Source: Alicyclobacillus contaminans DSM 17975 (lineage in GTDB: Bacteria; Bacillota; Bacilli; Alicyclobacillales; Alicyclobacillaceae). From it: a stretch of DNA of 49,519 bases. Where the stretch lies: NCBI RefSeq assembly GCF_000429525.1, contig NZ_AUCA01000028.1:1-49519 (forward strand), read 5' to 3'. This document shows, piece after piece, positions 39,449-47,827 of the stretch. Positions within the stretch are counted from its first letter, which is position 1. Each line of letters opens with the position of its first letter. The notes below the pieces were generated by a model. That model made no database searches. It was not told the origin of the DNA and saw only the letters and a program-made list of their open reading frames with translations. Made by a program: the position numbers and the translations under genes.

Positions 39449-39859
39449 GTCAACTCCCTCCAACCCTCGCAGGCCGGATAGCCACCGGCCGAGATTCTTG
39501 TTCATCCGTCTCTATTGTATCGAGCGTGGACTGAACCCCAAACCCGTTCATCCTGTTTCTCTCTCCTTTCGCTCAAAAAAAGACGCGCTCACCTCGCGTG
39601 AGCGCTATGGAAAGGAGATCATGGAGAGCACCATCGGCTGGCTCCGCCGGAACCAGCGACATGGACAACCCTTCATCCATGAGTGTACAACCCAAATGTA
39701 AAGAATTTGCGTAATCCACCTATAAGAGTTCTTGATCCGCCCTCTTCAGAGGGGGCCAAATGGCATAAACCATGGAAAGAAAATGGGCGAGTCTCTCGAC
39801 CGCCCAATGATTGAAGGGATTGAATGCACATCACCATATCACCGACAGACCGCGTCGAA
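39449..39859. other. Intergenic region with a terminator
   Basis: About 410 bases without a convincing gene. It holds the minus-strand terminator at 39577-39608. A 26-codon plus-strand frame (39620-39700) follows AAAGGAG very closely and is probably not a gene. Confidence 0.4.
39577..39608 (-). terminator. Terminator, minus strand
   Basis: GCGCTCAC/GTGAGCGC stem with a short loop followed by GTCTTTTTTTG on the minus strand. It probably ends transcripts coming from the TOMM cluster or the small ORF to the right. Confidence 0.75.
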
Positions 39860-40081
39860 TCACGAAGCATATCCGTGGACATTGCCCTTAACCTCCTTGT
39901 TGCGAAACAATTCGGTCTTCAGGGCTGCGATGATTTCATCAGATACACCGGCTTCACGTAGGCGAATCTCGAGGTACTCCTCCTCGGACAGATGTGACCA
40001 TGACCATCCACACCCGAACACGTCATCCACTCCAACATCCGCATCTCTGTCTCTTGTCATTACGACGAGGTATGATACCAC
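39860..40081 (-). CDS. Small hypothetical protein downstream of the TOMM cluster
   Basis: A 73-residue frame on the cluster strand. Its second half, SHLSEEEYLEIRLREAGVSDEIIAALKTELF, looks like two genuine helices; the first half (VVMTRDRDADVGVDDVFGCGWSW) is acidic. The start is unclear: the GTG at 40081 has no ribosome site, while an internal GTG before FGCGWSW follows GGAGTGG. It lies 84 bases after the dehydrogenase gene. It may be a remnant or a small accessory protein. Confidence 0.3.
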   Translation of the reverse strand: MVSYLVVMTRDRDADVGVDDVFGCGWSWSHLSEEEYLEIRLREAGVSDEIIAALKTELFRNKEVKGNVHGYAS

Positions 40082-40165
40082 AGGGCAGGGAGCGGAATTT
40101 GTCGAATGGTGACGGACACATCGATTTCAAATACTCACGAGGATAATCTTCGCGGCAGCGGAACA

Positions 40166-41758
40166 TCAACTGTGGAGACTTCCCGTCCAGCGCGTGCCCG
40201 CTCGGGTATGTCCGACGGGAATTTGAACCAGACTGGTCTGTCCGCGACTGCCGAGTTGATACAGATGGTCGCACGCCGCCGAGTCAAACCCGAGCAGTGG
40301 GTGCCCATTCATGCCCAACGCAGCTGCGCTGAGCAGCAGCCGTTGGGTGAGCATGCCGGCAACCATTTGTTGAATGCGATAGCCTCGAACACCGAGTTCC
40401 CGAATCCAGTGGTGACGGTCACCCCCGAGATGTAAACAGATGGGAACCTCACTCAGATTAACGGTGTGCATCGTCATGCTCTGCTGCAGGAACAACCGAT
40501 GATCTCCGGGGGCAATCAGGGTGAGGACGTGCGGTTCGGCACCATATGCGTACGCACCGTCCGGCACGCCTTTCACGCCGTGAACCACAGCGTACCACTC
40601 AAAGCCCGACGGCAGACGACCATCCGGATGGTATATGTCCGTCTTGTAAGACGTTGAGGCGGCGTTCCACAAAAGAGACGAGAGTTTTCGCGCGTCCAAC
40701 GGGCACCATGCAAAATCCATACCTGGTGAGTACCGACGACGACACACCGCCAACAGGTCGTACGAGGGACACTCTGCCGGCGGGAGCTTCCAGCGCGCCG
40801 CACCATCGTGGTCGGACGGGACTGCGCCCACCGGCCAGCGGATGGTGGGCGCCTGACCATGGGACGCTAACCCCGAAGCGCGTTGCATCTCCAAAAGCGA
40901 AGGATACGGCAGGATGGTCCGCGACTTGATGAATTGCGCGGTTTGCAGGGGCTCCAGTTCCCGACACAGATCTCCATCGCAAATCTCCGGGCGGTCTTCC
41001 GTGGCCAATGGATGAAACCAGGTGGTTGTCGGGTGCGTGGACAACGGCAGCACCGCATACACGTTCTCCTGGGATTCCTCCAAACCGAGCAGGTGGTGGA
41101 CGGCCCGGTCCAAAAACTGAAAGCAGACAGTGGTTTCCAGGCCGAATCGCTCAGCGACCTCCAGCGCCTGCCCAATGGCTGCGCCGGCATCCATCCCCTG
41201 CAATCGATAGGCGAATTGGTTGTATTTGAAGAAGTTTTTCCAGAACACGGTCGATACGAAGAGAGCGCCGAAACACCGTGAAATATCACAAGGATGGATA
41301 AGCGAGCGGCCCAGGTACGCGTCGAAATTTCCCTCCCTCAGCAAGACCAGCCGGTGATGCGCGGCGTTGTAGTGGTAAACGCCGGAAGGGATTTCATCCA
41401 TTTTCAGATACACGTACAGTTCGCTCGGATACAACGCGCCGCCGGACGGCGGAAACCGTCGGTATGCATGATGGAACATCGGCGGCTGGGTGGAGGGCAG
41501 GAACGTTTGACTCAGCTGCCCGAGCCCATACGCCAACCACAGAAAGTGGCCGATGGTGGCGAGATTCGGCTCAACGGGTGCTTCACGGGAGAGCAACGTC
41601 AACGGAAGGTGTCCGGACAGCGGAATTTCGAGTTGGCCGCGATACAGTTTATATGGGAGCGGCGCATCCGCCCAGTTGACCTCCCAGTCGGACGGATAGA
41701 GTTGATCCACATCAAAATGCAAGTGGTGCACAAACGTCTCCAGATTCATATCTGCCAT
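40166..41758 (-). CDS. SagB-type TOMM dehydrogenase
   Basis: A 530-residue flavin-dependent dehydrogenase expected to oxidise azolines to aromatic azoles on the modified peptide, as HcaB/BcerB-type enzymes do. It consists of two nitroreductase-like halves. The N-terminal one has PPSGGALYPSELYVYL and GVYHYNAAHHRLVLL; the C-terminal one has LLAVCRRRYSPGMDFAWCPLDARKLSSLLWNA, GAYAYGAEPHVLTLI and the closing helix region QQMVAGMLTQRLLLSAAALGMNGHPLLGFD. This tandem form is usual in heterocycloanthracin loci. I chose ATG 41758, with GGGAG upstream. Last enzyme gene of the cluster, 64 bases after the YcaO gene. Confidence 0.88.
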   Translation of the reverse strand: MADMNLETFVHHLHFDVDQLYPSDWEVNWADAPLPYKLYRGQLEIPLSGHLPLTLLSREAPVEPNLATIGHFLWLAYGLGQLSQTFLPSTQPPMFHHAYRRFPPSGGALYPSELYVYLKMDEIPSGVYHYNAAHHRLVLLREGNFDAYLGRSLIHPCDISRCFGALFVSTVFWKNFFKYNQFAYRLQGMDAGAAIGQALEVAERFGLETTVCFQFLDRAVHHLLGLEESQENVYAVLPLSTHPTTTWFHPLATEDRPEICDGDLCRELEPLQTAQFIKSRTILPYPSLLEMQRASGLASHGQAPTIRWPVGAVPSDHDGAARWKLPPAECPSYDLLAVCRRRYSPGMDFAWCPLDARKLSSLLWNAASTSYKTDIYHPDGRLPSGFEWYAVVHGVKGVPDGAYAYGAEPHVLTLIAPGDHRLFLQQSMTMHTVNLSEVPICLHLGGDRHHWIRELGVRGYRIQQMVAGMLTQRLLLSAAALGMNGHPLLGFDSAACDHLYQLGSRGQTSLVQIPVGHTRAGTRWTGSLHS

Positions 41759-41822
41759 GCATTTACACGCTCCCTGTCTTTGACTCCCATCTGGCAAGCA
41801 GCAGACGGTTCCCGGTCATCCA

Positions 41823-43802
41823 TCACGGAAAAGGATGTGGATGAGGATTCAACTGCTCGGATGACAGCGGTGCATTCGCGTAGCCGAGCTGCATCGGTAT
41901 GCGGAGAACGCGGTCCAATCCCTCGAGGCGTGTCAGATGATAGCCGAATGTCATCGGGAGCATGCCCGGAATCAGCACTTTCACACAGAATAATCCGTTG
42001 CGCCGAATTTCGGGCGAAGTCTGATCCACCACAATCACATCGAGGCCGCAGTCGAAAAATCGCTGCAACATCCCTTTCAGGTCCTCGGTCAGATCCGTGT
42101 GAGGCTGCCCATGGTTCTGCGACATGAAAGCCTCCGCCAAAGGCTTGGCGCTGCCGTCCTGACTGAACAGGAACTGAAACCGCAGTTCTGTCTCCGGCAG
42201 ACTGTAGAGTGTGGAGTGGTCCTCCATCCGCCGGACTTGAAACGGATCCTCCAGCATCCGGAGCGCCGCCGCGCGCCGGGCGTCGTATTCCGCGTCCAGC
42301 ATCGGCATCATGCCGACCAACTCATGAATGGCGGATTTCACGGCGCGGACCGGGCTCACATGCGCGCCCGCCGCACAAATCAGGTGGGGCCCTTTCTGGC
42401 GCGTGTTCTTCGCCATGACCCAAACGCTCGGAATCCCGTGCTCCATCGTGATGTCGTAGGCGTGCAATCGGTAGCCGAGATCGGCCTGAACGTGATCCAC
42501 CATCCACCGCAGCGTCACATCTTTAGTTTTCTCAAGGTTCAACGCCGGCGCGGGCAACTGGGCATACCACGTCAATAGAAACGCATCCCGTTCCACAATC
42601 TCCAATATCCCGTGAAAGATCGCTTCCTCCAGCGTTCCGCCGAGCGCACAGCCGTTCGACGTTTCATACACGTAGCCGCCTTCTCCGCCGAGGCTGTAGT
42701 AGGCGAGCAGTTCGGGCACCAGAAGGGGACGGCGCTGTCGGAACGAATACCCCCACACCCAGCGCATCGGCTGATCTGGCTGAAACGGCTGAAACGGAAA
42801 GTCAGGCCGCTCGTACTGAACCGGCGCGTGAACGCCCACTGAGACCGGATTCAGGGCGAATTCGGCCAGATTTCGGTAGCTGTCACACACCACGGTCCGC
42901 TTTCCGCGCGGCGTGAGACCGCAGTAACGCTCCAGTCCTTCGAGGATGGCCGTCAATTCACTCTCCGCAAAGGACAAACTCCGACCCGCGGTGCCTTCAT
43001 CGCCCTGCCACAGCGGCAAGTTCACGCTGACGTTGGCGAAAGGCGTCGCCAAATCGACCACCTTCGCATTCAGCAACCCGGTTTGTGAGTCCAGATAGTC
43101 GCGCTCGAGCACGGTTTTCAACTCGCTCAGCGGACGACAACGGTATGACGACGGGTGAACCTTCGGACTCGGCCGCAGCACCACCGTGGCCAGTTCCGCC
43201 GAGTCATCCGGAATCTCTCCGCACGAAGGACACTGTGGATTGGGCAGGAACGCATGGCGCGAGATATCCAGCGTTCTCAGATGCACCAGGTAGAGATGCC
43301 CGGCTGTTCGCGGTGTCTCGCCGCGCAGTTCCCGCAGCACTTCGTCTCTGATCAGACAAGCCATGATCAACAGCCCTGGCCGGGTCGCCCACGGATTGAG
43401 CACCGGTGAGGATGTTGACCGGGCCTCCAGAAGCCGAGCCAGATCACGCCGATCCGGCATGCAAAGGATCCGCCGCCAATCGGCACACTGCGCACAACCC
43501 GACACGGACGGATGAACCCATGGGCCAATCACCCCCCTGCCAAAGGACAGGCAACAGCGCAGCCAAGGTTGTGATGCATGCCGAAATACGCGGTCGGCTG
43601 CCGCATCCGCCGCCGGGTCCCAGATGTCGCGCGCCACGATGACCATGTCCACAGCGTCCGCCGAAACCACCCTTCCGTCGCCGATGGAAGGGCCTGTCAG
43701 GCCGGCCGCTGGGCTGCGGACAACGCGGCAACCGTCGGCCAGTGTGGTCGCCACAATATCCGCCAGCATCCCATCTCCCACCAGCCAAATGGTCTTGGTC
43801 AT
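41823..43802 (-). CDS. TOMM cyclodehydratase, YcaO family (SagD/HcaD-like)
   Basis: A 659-residue enzyme that uses ATP to cyclise Cys (or Ser/Thr) side chains onto the backbone, forming azolines. The N-terminal 240 residues are the ThiF/C-protein-like docking part, with two CxxC pairs (103/106 and 191/194) that likely bind zinc. The YcaO domain follows: acidic helices AESELTAILEGLERYCG (about 279-294) and LEEAIFHGILEIVERD (about 391-406) carry the Glu residues that bind Mg-ATP. The C-terminus is proline-rich (PHPHPFP), a hallmark of azoline-forming YcaO proteins. ATG 43802 follows GAGGGGGAG and overlaps the upstream stop by four bases. Confidence 0.93.
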   Translation of the reverse strand: MTKTIWLVGDGMLADIVATTLADGCRVVRSPAAGLTGPSIGDGRVVSADAVDMVIVARDIWDPAADAAADRVFRHASQPWLRCCLSFGRGVIGPWVHPSVSGCAQCADWRRILCMPDRRDLARLLEARSTSSPVLNPWATRPGLLIMACLIRDEVLRELRGETPRTAGHLYLVHLRTLDISRHAFLPNPQCPSCGEIPDDSAELATVVLRPSPKVHPSSYRCRPLSELKTVLERDYLDSQTGLLNAKVVDLATPFANVSVNLPLWQGDEGTAGRSLSFAESELTAILEGLERYCGLTPRGKRTVVCDSYRNLAEFALNPVSVGVHAPVQYERPDFPFQPFQPDQPMRWVWGYSFRQRRPLLVPELLAYYSLGGEGGYVYETSNGCALGGTLEEAIFHGILEIVERDAFLLTWYAQLPAPALNLEKTKDVTLRWMVDHVQADLGYRLHAYDITMEHGIPSVWVMAKNTRQKGPHLICAAGAHVSPVRAVKSAIHELVGMMPMLDAEYDARRAAALRMLEDPFQVRRMEDHSTLYSLPETELRFQFLFSQDGSAKPLAEAFMSQNHGQPHTDLTEDLKGMLQRFFDCGLDVIVVDQTSPEIRRNGLFCVKVLIPGMLPMTFGYHLTRLEGLDRVLRIPMQLGYANAPLSSEQLNPHPHPFP

Positions 43803-45871
43803 GCGCGCTCCCCCTCGCACAGCTGGACGCCGAACACGCCGGCCAGCCCATCCTTGACAAACGGATCGACGGACAGGTCGTATACATCCATCCGTATCCC
43901 CCGCTGGTTCAGTTGTCTTCGCGCGCGGTCAAGGATTGCCGCAGCATCTTCGTCCGCCGCCGGAACGATGGGCACTTCGGCCATATCACCGGATTCCAAA
44001 CAAAGCTCATTCCATTTGAGCGTTATCCCTGGCACCGCGGGTATCCGCCCGCCACCGTCTGTCATCGCCCACGTCAACGAACGCTCCAGCGCACGCCGCA
44101 GCGCGGAGGCTCGGCAGAATCCCACACTTCCGAACCATCCCCGTTTTGATGCGACCCACATCACAGGAAATCCATACACCGCCTCTCCCAACGCCAACTG
44201 CACATCGCCATCCAGAACGCGAAGCGCCTGCAGCAACCGTTGACAGGTTTCGTCGCGCACCGCGTCCGCCGGCACCGCTTGCACCGGACAGCGCGGCGCG
44301 ATGCGTTCGCCGGACGGTGCGGGCGCAGACTGCAACTGTACCTTCAGCACCTGCGTCAAACTCTGCTGAAGGGCACGGACGATGCCTTCAATCACTGTCT
44401 CGCCGGCGCCCACGCCCGTGAACGACGGACCGCCGCCCGTGGTTTCCGTCGCCGCACACCCTGGCGGCGGCCACACGCCGGTGAGCAGTCGCAACACATA
44501 CTGCTCAATTCCAATCAACCCCGCGGCTCGCCGTGCAGCCTCGTGCGTGAGACCAGCGCACACCACCTCGGGAAGCAGCGTCGCGGGCCCTTCCGACAGC
44601 GGATTGACCGGCTGAACCCGACACAACGCGAGGGGCAGCTGCGGGAGATCCCCTTCGTCCCACACGTGAAAAATCCCGCACACCGGCGAGGTCAGCGACT
44701 GGAACCAACCGAGCAGTTGCTCGCCGCGACTGTCGCTGTCGCCATTCGCAGTCGAGCGGTTTTCGTATGTCCCCATATCCAAGTCCGGTTCCCAAGTTTC
44801 CAGGCGCTGTATATTCTCCTGCCCCGTAGGCAGCGGATGCGGTGGCGCGACATGCCAGGCACCTTCCAGCGTGTCGAGGTTCAGCACAAAGAACGGATGC
44901 TGCTCCGTTGGTTTCACCAGACCGGTGGTCGCTTTCAGGAGTTCAAACACCACAACGTTGGCCAGAACGGCTCCGGCAGTAACGGAAACACCGTGGACAT
45001 TTCCATCCCCTTCAAACAGTGACCGGTGCAGGCGCCGCCAATATGCGGCAAGGCCCCCCGCATCGCCCGGGTGAATGAGCGGGCCTGCCATCCCCAGCGG
45101 CGCCGCGCAAAGCGCCGGGAGCAGCAGCGCACGGTGATGGCGGCAAGCCGCCTCCAACTGTTGCAAAGTCACCATGTCTCCCGATTCCGAGACATACAGA
45201 ACCGCGTCAAATCCCTTCACCACATCCTGCCAATCACCGAACCCCGATGCGTCCACGGCCATCTCCACGACATCCACGTCCGGATCCAACTTGCGGGCGT
45301 GTTCGGCCAAGTTGTGCAGGCGCTGCCGCTCCTCCGCGGCCAATGTGGGAGCCAGGACATGAAACTTCGGAAGCCCGGACTCCAGCAGTGCATGAACGAG
45401 GGATAGAAACATCGAACCTTCGCCCACCGCCAGTACGCGGCTCTGTCGATAACGTTCAAACCGATGAGCGCCAGACCCGCCGACGTGGTCAAGAAATGCC
45501 ACCTGGTCCTGATACGCTGCGATGATATCGGCAGTCAGCGTGTGCGGAAAATCCGTGCTGACATCCCGAAGAAATCCGTTTTGATACAGAATTTCGGTAA
45601 TTTGATAGACGCGCTGCCGATACTCGTCCGGTAGGCCGTCGGTCAATTCGCCCAGCGTTGTCTGCCCATCGAAAGCGGGCAGCAGTTGTTCTATCCACTG
45701 ATGGATGCTTCGCCCTTCCATGCGAAACGAGCCTTCATTATTGCGAAAGTAGACGCCTGAGTCCGGATCGAGAAAGAAATGCGTGTCCAGGTTCACCTTC
45801 GGGCGCATTGAAGCATCGAGCATCGCCACGTTCCCTCCCGTCGCCGCGGCTGGCTGTTTTGGCAGGATCAT
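43799..45871 (-). CDS. Ocin-ThiF-like TOMM leader-binding partner (HcaF-like)
   Basis: A 690-residue protein of the heterocycloanthracin maturation family. The start PKVNLDTHFFLDPDSGVYFRNNEGSFRMEG, then LGELTDGLPDEYRQRVYQITEILYQNGFLRDVSTDFPHTL, is the RiPP-recognition (leader-binding) region typical of this family. A ThiF/E1-like region without an adenylation motif follows (VLAVGEGSMFLSLVHALLESG...). In studied systems such F proteins bind the precursor leader and deliver it to the YcaO enzyme. Start 45871 has GGGAG seven bases upstream; an alternative ATG at 45823 follows GGGAGG. First gene after the terminator that separates it from the precursor. Confidence 0.9.
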   Translation of the reverse strand: MILPKQPAAATGGNVAMLDASMRPKVNLDTHFFLDPDSGVYFRNNEGSFRMEGRSIHQWIEQLLPAFDGQTTLGELTDGLPDEYRQRVYQITEILYQNGFLRDVSTDFPHTLTADIIAAYQDQVAFLDHVGGSGAHRFERYRQSRVLAVGEGSMFLSLVHALLESGLPKFHVLAPTLAAEERQRLHNLAEHARKLDPDVDVVEMAVDASGFGDWQDVVKGFDAVLYVSESGDMVTLQQLEAACRHHRALLLPALCAAPLGMAGPLIHPGDAGGLAAYWRRLHRSLFEGDGNVHGVSVTAGAVLANVVVFELLKATTGLVKPTEQHPFFVLNLDTLEGAWHVAPPHPLPTGQENIQRLETWEPDLDMGTYENRSTANGDSDSRGEQLLGWFQSLTSPVCGIFHVWDEGDLPQLPLALCRVQPVNPLSEGPATLLPEVVCAGLTHEAARRAAGLIGIEQYVLRLLTGVWPPPGCAATETTGGGPSFTGVGAGETVIEGIVRALQQSLTQVLKVQLQSAPAPSGERIAPRCPVQAVPADAVRDETCQRLLQALRVLDGDVQLALGEAVYGFPVMWVASKRGWFGSVGFCRASALRRALERSLTWAMTDGGGRIPAVPGITLKWNELCLESGDMAEVPIVPAADEDAAAILDRARRQLNQRGIRMDVYDLSVDPFVKDGLAGVFGVQLCEGERA

Positions 45872-45913
45872 TCCCGTGCTCCCATCCTATGCACAATGCT
45901 TGTTCCATGGCGC

Positions 45914-45954
45914 AAAAAACCCCCTTCGCCGCCGCACCGGACTCGCGAAGGGGT
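45914..45954 (-). terminator. Terminator between TOMM precursor and enzyme genes
   Basis: ACCCCTTCGC (complement of 45945-45954) pairs with GCGAAGGGGG (complement of 45920-45929), followed by six Ts (45914-45919) on the minus strand. It lies 77 bases after the precursor stop and 43 before the first maturation gene, so partial read-through is required unless there is a separate promoter. Confidence 0.8.
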
Positions 45955-46030
45955 ATCTGTGACAAGGCGGCAAGGGCAGCCCACCATCGGTCAGGCGGGC
46001 CGACGGATCCGCCGCACTACCGCAGACGAT

Positions 46031-46264
46031 TTAGAAGCAGCCTCCACAGCGGCCACAACCTGCGCAGCGGAAACACCGGGCACAAGCAAAGCAACCCACA
46101 CACCCGAAGCACCCGAAACAGCGAAAACATCGGGCGCATCCCGCACAGCCGAAGAATTGGGCTTGGACGGCATCGTGTGGTCCGCGCTCCTCATCGGGTG
46201 TCAAATCGCCAGCCTTGAAATCATCCATGTTTAGGTTGCGAATGACTTTTTTAAAGTCCTCCAT
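46031..46264 (-). CDS. Heterocycloanthracin/sonorensin-type TOMM precursor peptide
   Basis: A 77-residue ribosomal peptide precursor. Residues 1-39 form a charged leader (MEDFKKVIRNLNMDDFKAGD, then LTPDEERG and a short DAVQAQFFG). From residue 40 the core is a perfect C-x-x register: Cys at 40, 43, 46 and every third residue to 76, thirteen in all, with Phe at 77. Intervening residues are only Ala, Gly, Arg, Phe and Val; there is no Ser or Thr. Cyclisation of the Cys residues would give up to 13 thiazol(in)es. GGAGGTGA stands six bases before the ATG. The matching enzymes are encoded downstream. The product may be antibacterial, but activity is inferred from family members. Confidence 0.93.
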   Translation of the reverse strand: MEDFKKVIRNLNMDDFKAGDLTPDEERGPHDAVQAQFFGCAGCARCFRCFGCFGCVGCFACARCFRCAGCGRCGGCF

Positions 46265-46514
46265 GCTCTCACCTCCATGCAATGACCTGGACCAACGTAT
46301 GCCACCCGCAAAACATTCGGCCACGGTCATTGTCCGCCCGCGATGCCCAAATTTACGTGGTGATGCAAGGACGCGAATGCGCTGGATAGACGAAACCATG
46401 GAGAATGAGAGCAGCATGGGGATGGAGCGATGGTGGCTGCCCGAAGCATCGGGCCGGGGGGAGTCAGCGCAGAGTGAGCCGGATCCGCAGATGCAAAGCC
46501 GTTCGACAGGCAGC

Positions 46515-46775
46515 CTACTGGCGCTTCGGCAATGTCCTTGGCTGCTCGAGCACATCCAGCTCCTCGTCCATCCGTTCCATCTGCTGCAAGACCACAGCAC
46601 GAGCGTCGCGAATCGCCTGATTGTAGATGATTGGCCCCAGTTGTTCCATCATGAAGTCCAACAAATTGCTGGCGGCCAACTCTCCAATGGACTCCGACCG
46701 TTCCACTTCAAAGTAAGTCCTTATGTTGTCTATCAATTGTTGCTTGTGTTCACGAGGTATCTTCAAAATAACCAC
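46515..46775 (-). CDS. DUF2164-family protein
   Basis: An 86-residue protein matching the DUF2164 pattern: KIPREHKQQLIDNIRTYFEVERSESIGELAASNLLDFMMEQLGPIIYNQAIRDARAVVLQQMERMDEELDVLE. All-helical, cytosolic, function unknown. GTG start with GGGAGGCG upstream. It precedes the TOMM precursor by 250 bases on the same strand; the shared promoter candidate and lack of a terminator between them suggest co-transcription, but the link may be accidental since DUF2164 genes occur widely in Bacillota. Confidence 0.8.
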   Translation of the reverse strand: MVILKIPREHKQQLIDNIRTYFEVERSESIGELAASNLLDFMMEQLGPIIYNQAIRDARAVVLQQMERMDEELDVLEQPRTLPKRQ

Positions 46776-46804
46776 GTTTTCGCCTCCCAGATTCAGATAA
46801 CGTG

Positions 46805-46833
46805 ATTAGAACATTCTCTCCCATTTCAATCAA
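46805..46833 (-). promoter_or_regulatory. Candidate promoter of the DUF2164-TOMM unit
   Basis: TTGATT (46828-46833), 17 bases, TCTAAT (46805-46810) on the minus strand, about 30 bases before the GTG. Confidence 0.45.
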
Positions 46834-46837
46834 GATG

Positions 46838-46873
46838 AAAAACCGACCTTCGTCATCGTGACAAAGGTCGGTG
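46838..46873 (-). terminator. Terminator of the NmrA-type reductase gene
   Basis: ACCGACCTT/AAGGTCGGT stem followed by TTTTCATC on the minus strand, 20 bases after the stop. It separates the reductase from the TOMM locus. Confidence 0.8.
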
Positions 46874-46892
46874 TGCACGGTGAATGAGCCTG

Positions 46893-47762
46893 TTATTTCG
46901 TTTGAAGTTCACCCAACAATTGACGAAGGGCCTGATCAATCGGAGTCAGAGGACGACCGAGCACCTTTTCAAAATCCCGGCTCTCGACCTCCAACGCCCC
47001 CGCCCGAATTCCCTGTTGAATGTTTACGAGAAAGGGAACCACCGCGTCGGGAACGCCCGCTCTCTTCATGATGTCCGCATACGTATCGTCATCGACCTGT
47101 TGCACAGGGACTTCCTTACCCAATACCTTGCCCACCACAGATGCCAGTTCTTCCTGAGTCAGCAGTGGCCCAGACAGTTCGTAGATGGCATTCTCGTGCC
47201 CGCTCCCGGTGAGAACCGCTGCCGCCGCTTCCGCGTAGTCTTGCCGCAGGGCCCACCCCACCTTGCCGGAGCCCGCTGCCGTGACCCAGGGTGCGCCGGC
47301 CATCACAGCTTGAATGCTTGCCATCTCGTTCTCCAAATACCAGTTGTTCCTCAGGATAGCGTACGGTATGCCAGTCTTTACAATGGCTTCTTCGGCGGCA
47401 CGATGCGGTGGCGAGAGGAACATGGTGGTGTCCATGGCATTGGTCAAGCTGGTATACGCGATGAATTGAACCTGTGCCCGTTCAGCAGCGGCAACCGCAT
47501 CGGTGTGCTGCCGAATTCTCGTTTCGTTGTCTCCATCCGCAGAAATGATCAACAACCGCTCAATCCCCTCGAACGCAGCCACCAAGCTTTCGGGATGGTC
47601 AAAATCCCCATACCGAACGTCCACACCTCTCGCCCGCAGGTTCTCCGCTTTGGCGGGGTTCCGAACACTGACGGCCATTTGACTCGCTGGAACAGACTTC
47701 AACAGTGTCTCTACGACTTTCGATCCCAGCTTTCCGGTCGCACCGGTCACCAAAATTTTCAT
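46893..47762 (-). CDS. NmrA-type NAD(P)H:quinone oxidoreductase-like protein
   Basis: A 289-residue atypical short-chain dehydrogenase of the NmrA/QOR2 group. The dinucleotide loop is MKILVTGATGKLGSKVVETLL. AVSVRNPAKAENLRARGVDVRYGDFDHPESLVAAFEGIERLLIIS is very typical of QOR2/YtfG proteins, as are FIAYTSLTNA, GIPYAILRNNWYLEN and GWALRQDYAEAAAAVLTG. Such enzymes reduce quinones with NADPH or act as redox sensors. GGAGG precedes the ATG. It follows the Rrf2 regulator gene by 65 bases and both upstream regions carry the same 19-base motif, so it is likely the regulator's target. Confidence 0.9.
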   Translation of the reverse strand: MKILVTGATGKLGSKVVETLLKSVPASQMAVSVRNPAKAENLRARGVDVRYGDFDHPESLVAAFEGIERLLIISADGDNETRIRQHTDAVAAAERAQVQFIAYTSLTNAMDTTMFLSPPHRAAEEAIVKTGIPYAILRNNWYLENEMASIQAVMAGAPWVTAAGSGKVGWALRQDYAEAAAAVLTGSGHENAIYELSGPLLTQEELASVVGKVLGKEVPVQQVDDDTYADIMKRAGVPDAVVPFLVNIQQGIRAGALEVESRDFEKVLGRPLTPIDQALRQLLGELQTK

Positions 47763-47796
47763 CGTTGAATTCCTCCAAACCTATTTGTTCAAATGA

Positions 47797-47815
47797 AACC
47801 AAATCAGTTTTAGTT
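47797..47815. promoter_or_regulatory. Candidate Rrf2-family operator, copy 1
   Basis: AACCAAATCAGTTTTAGTT lies 35 bases before the reductase start. It matches copy 2 (48286-48304) at 14 of 19 positions. Confidence 0.5.
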
Positions 47816-47827
47816 AAGGGTAAACGA

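Noticed and set aside
46265..46514. Sporulation sigma promoter (CATA-type) before the TOMM precursor
   Set aside because: A CATACGTT lies upstream, but I could not find a convincing -35 element, so the call would be speculative.
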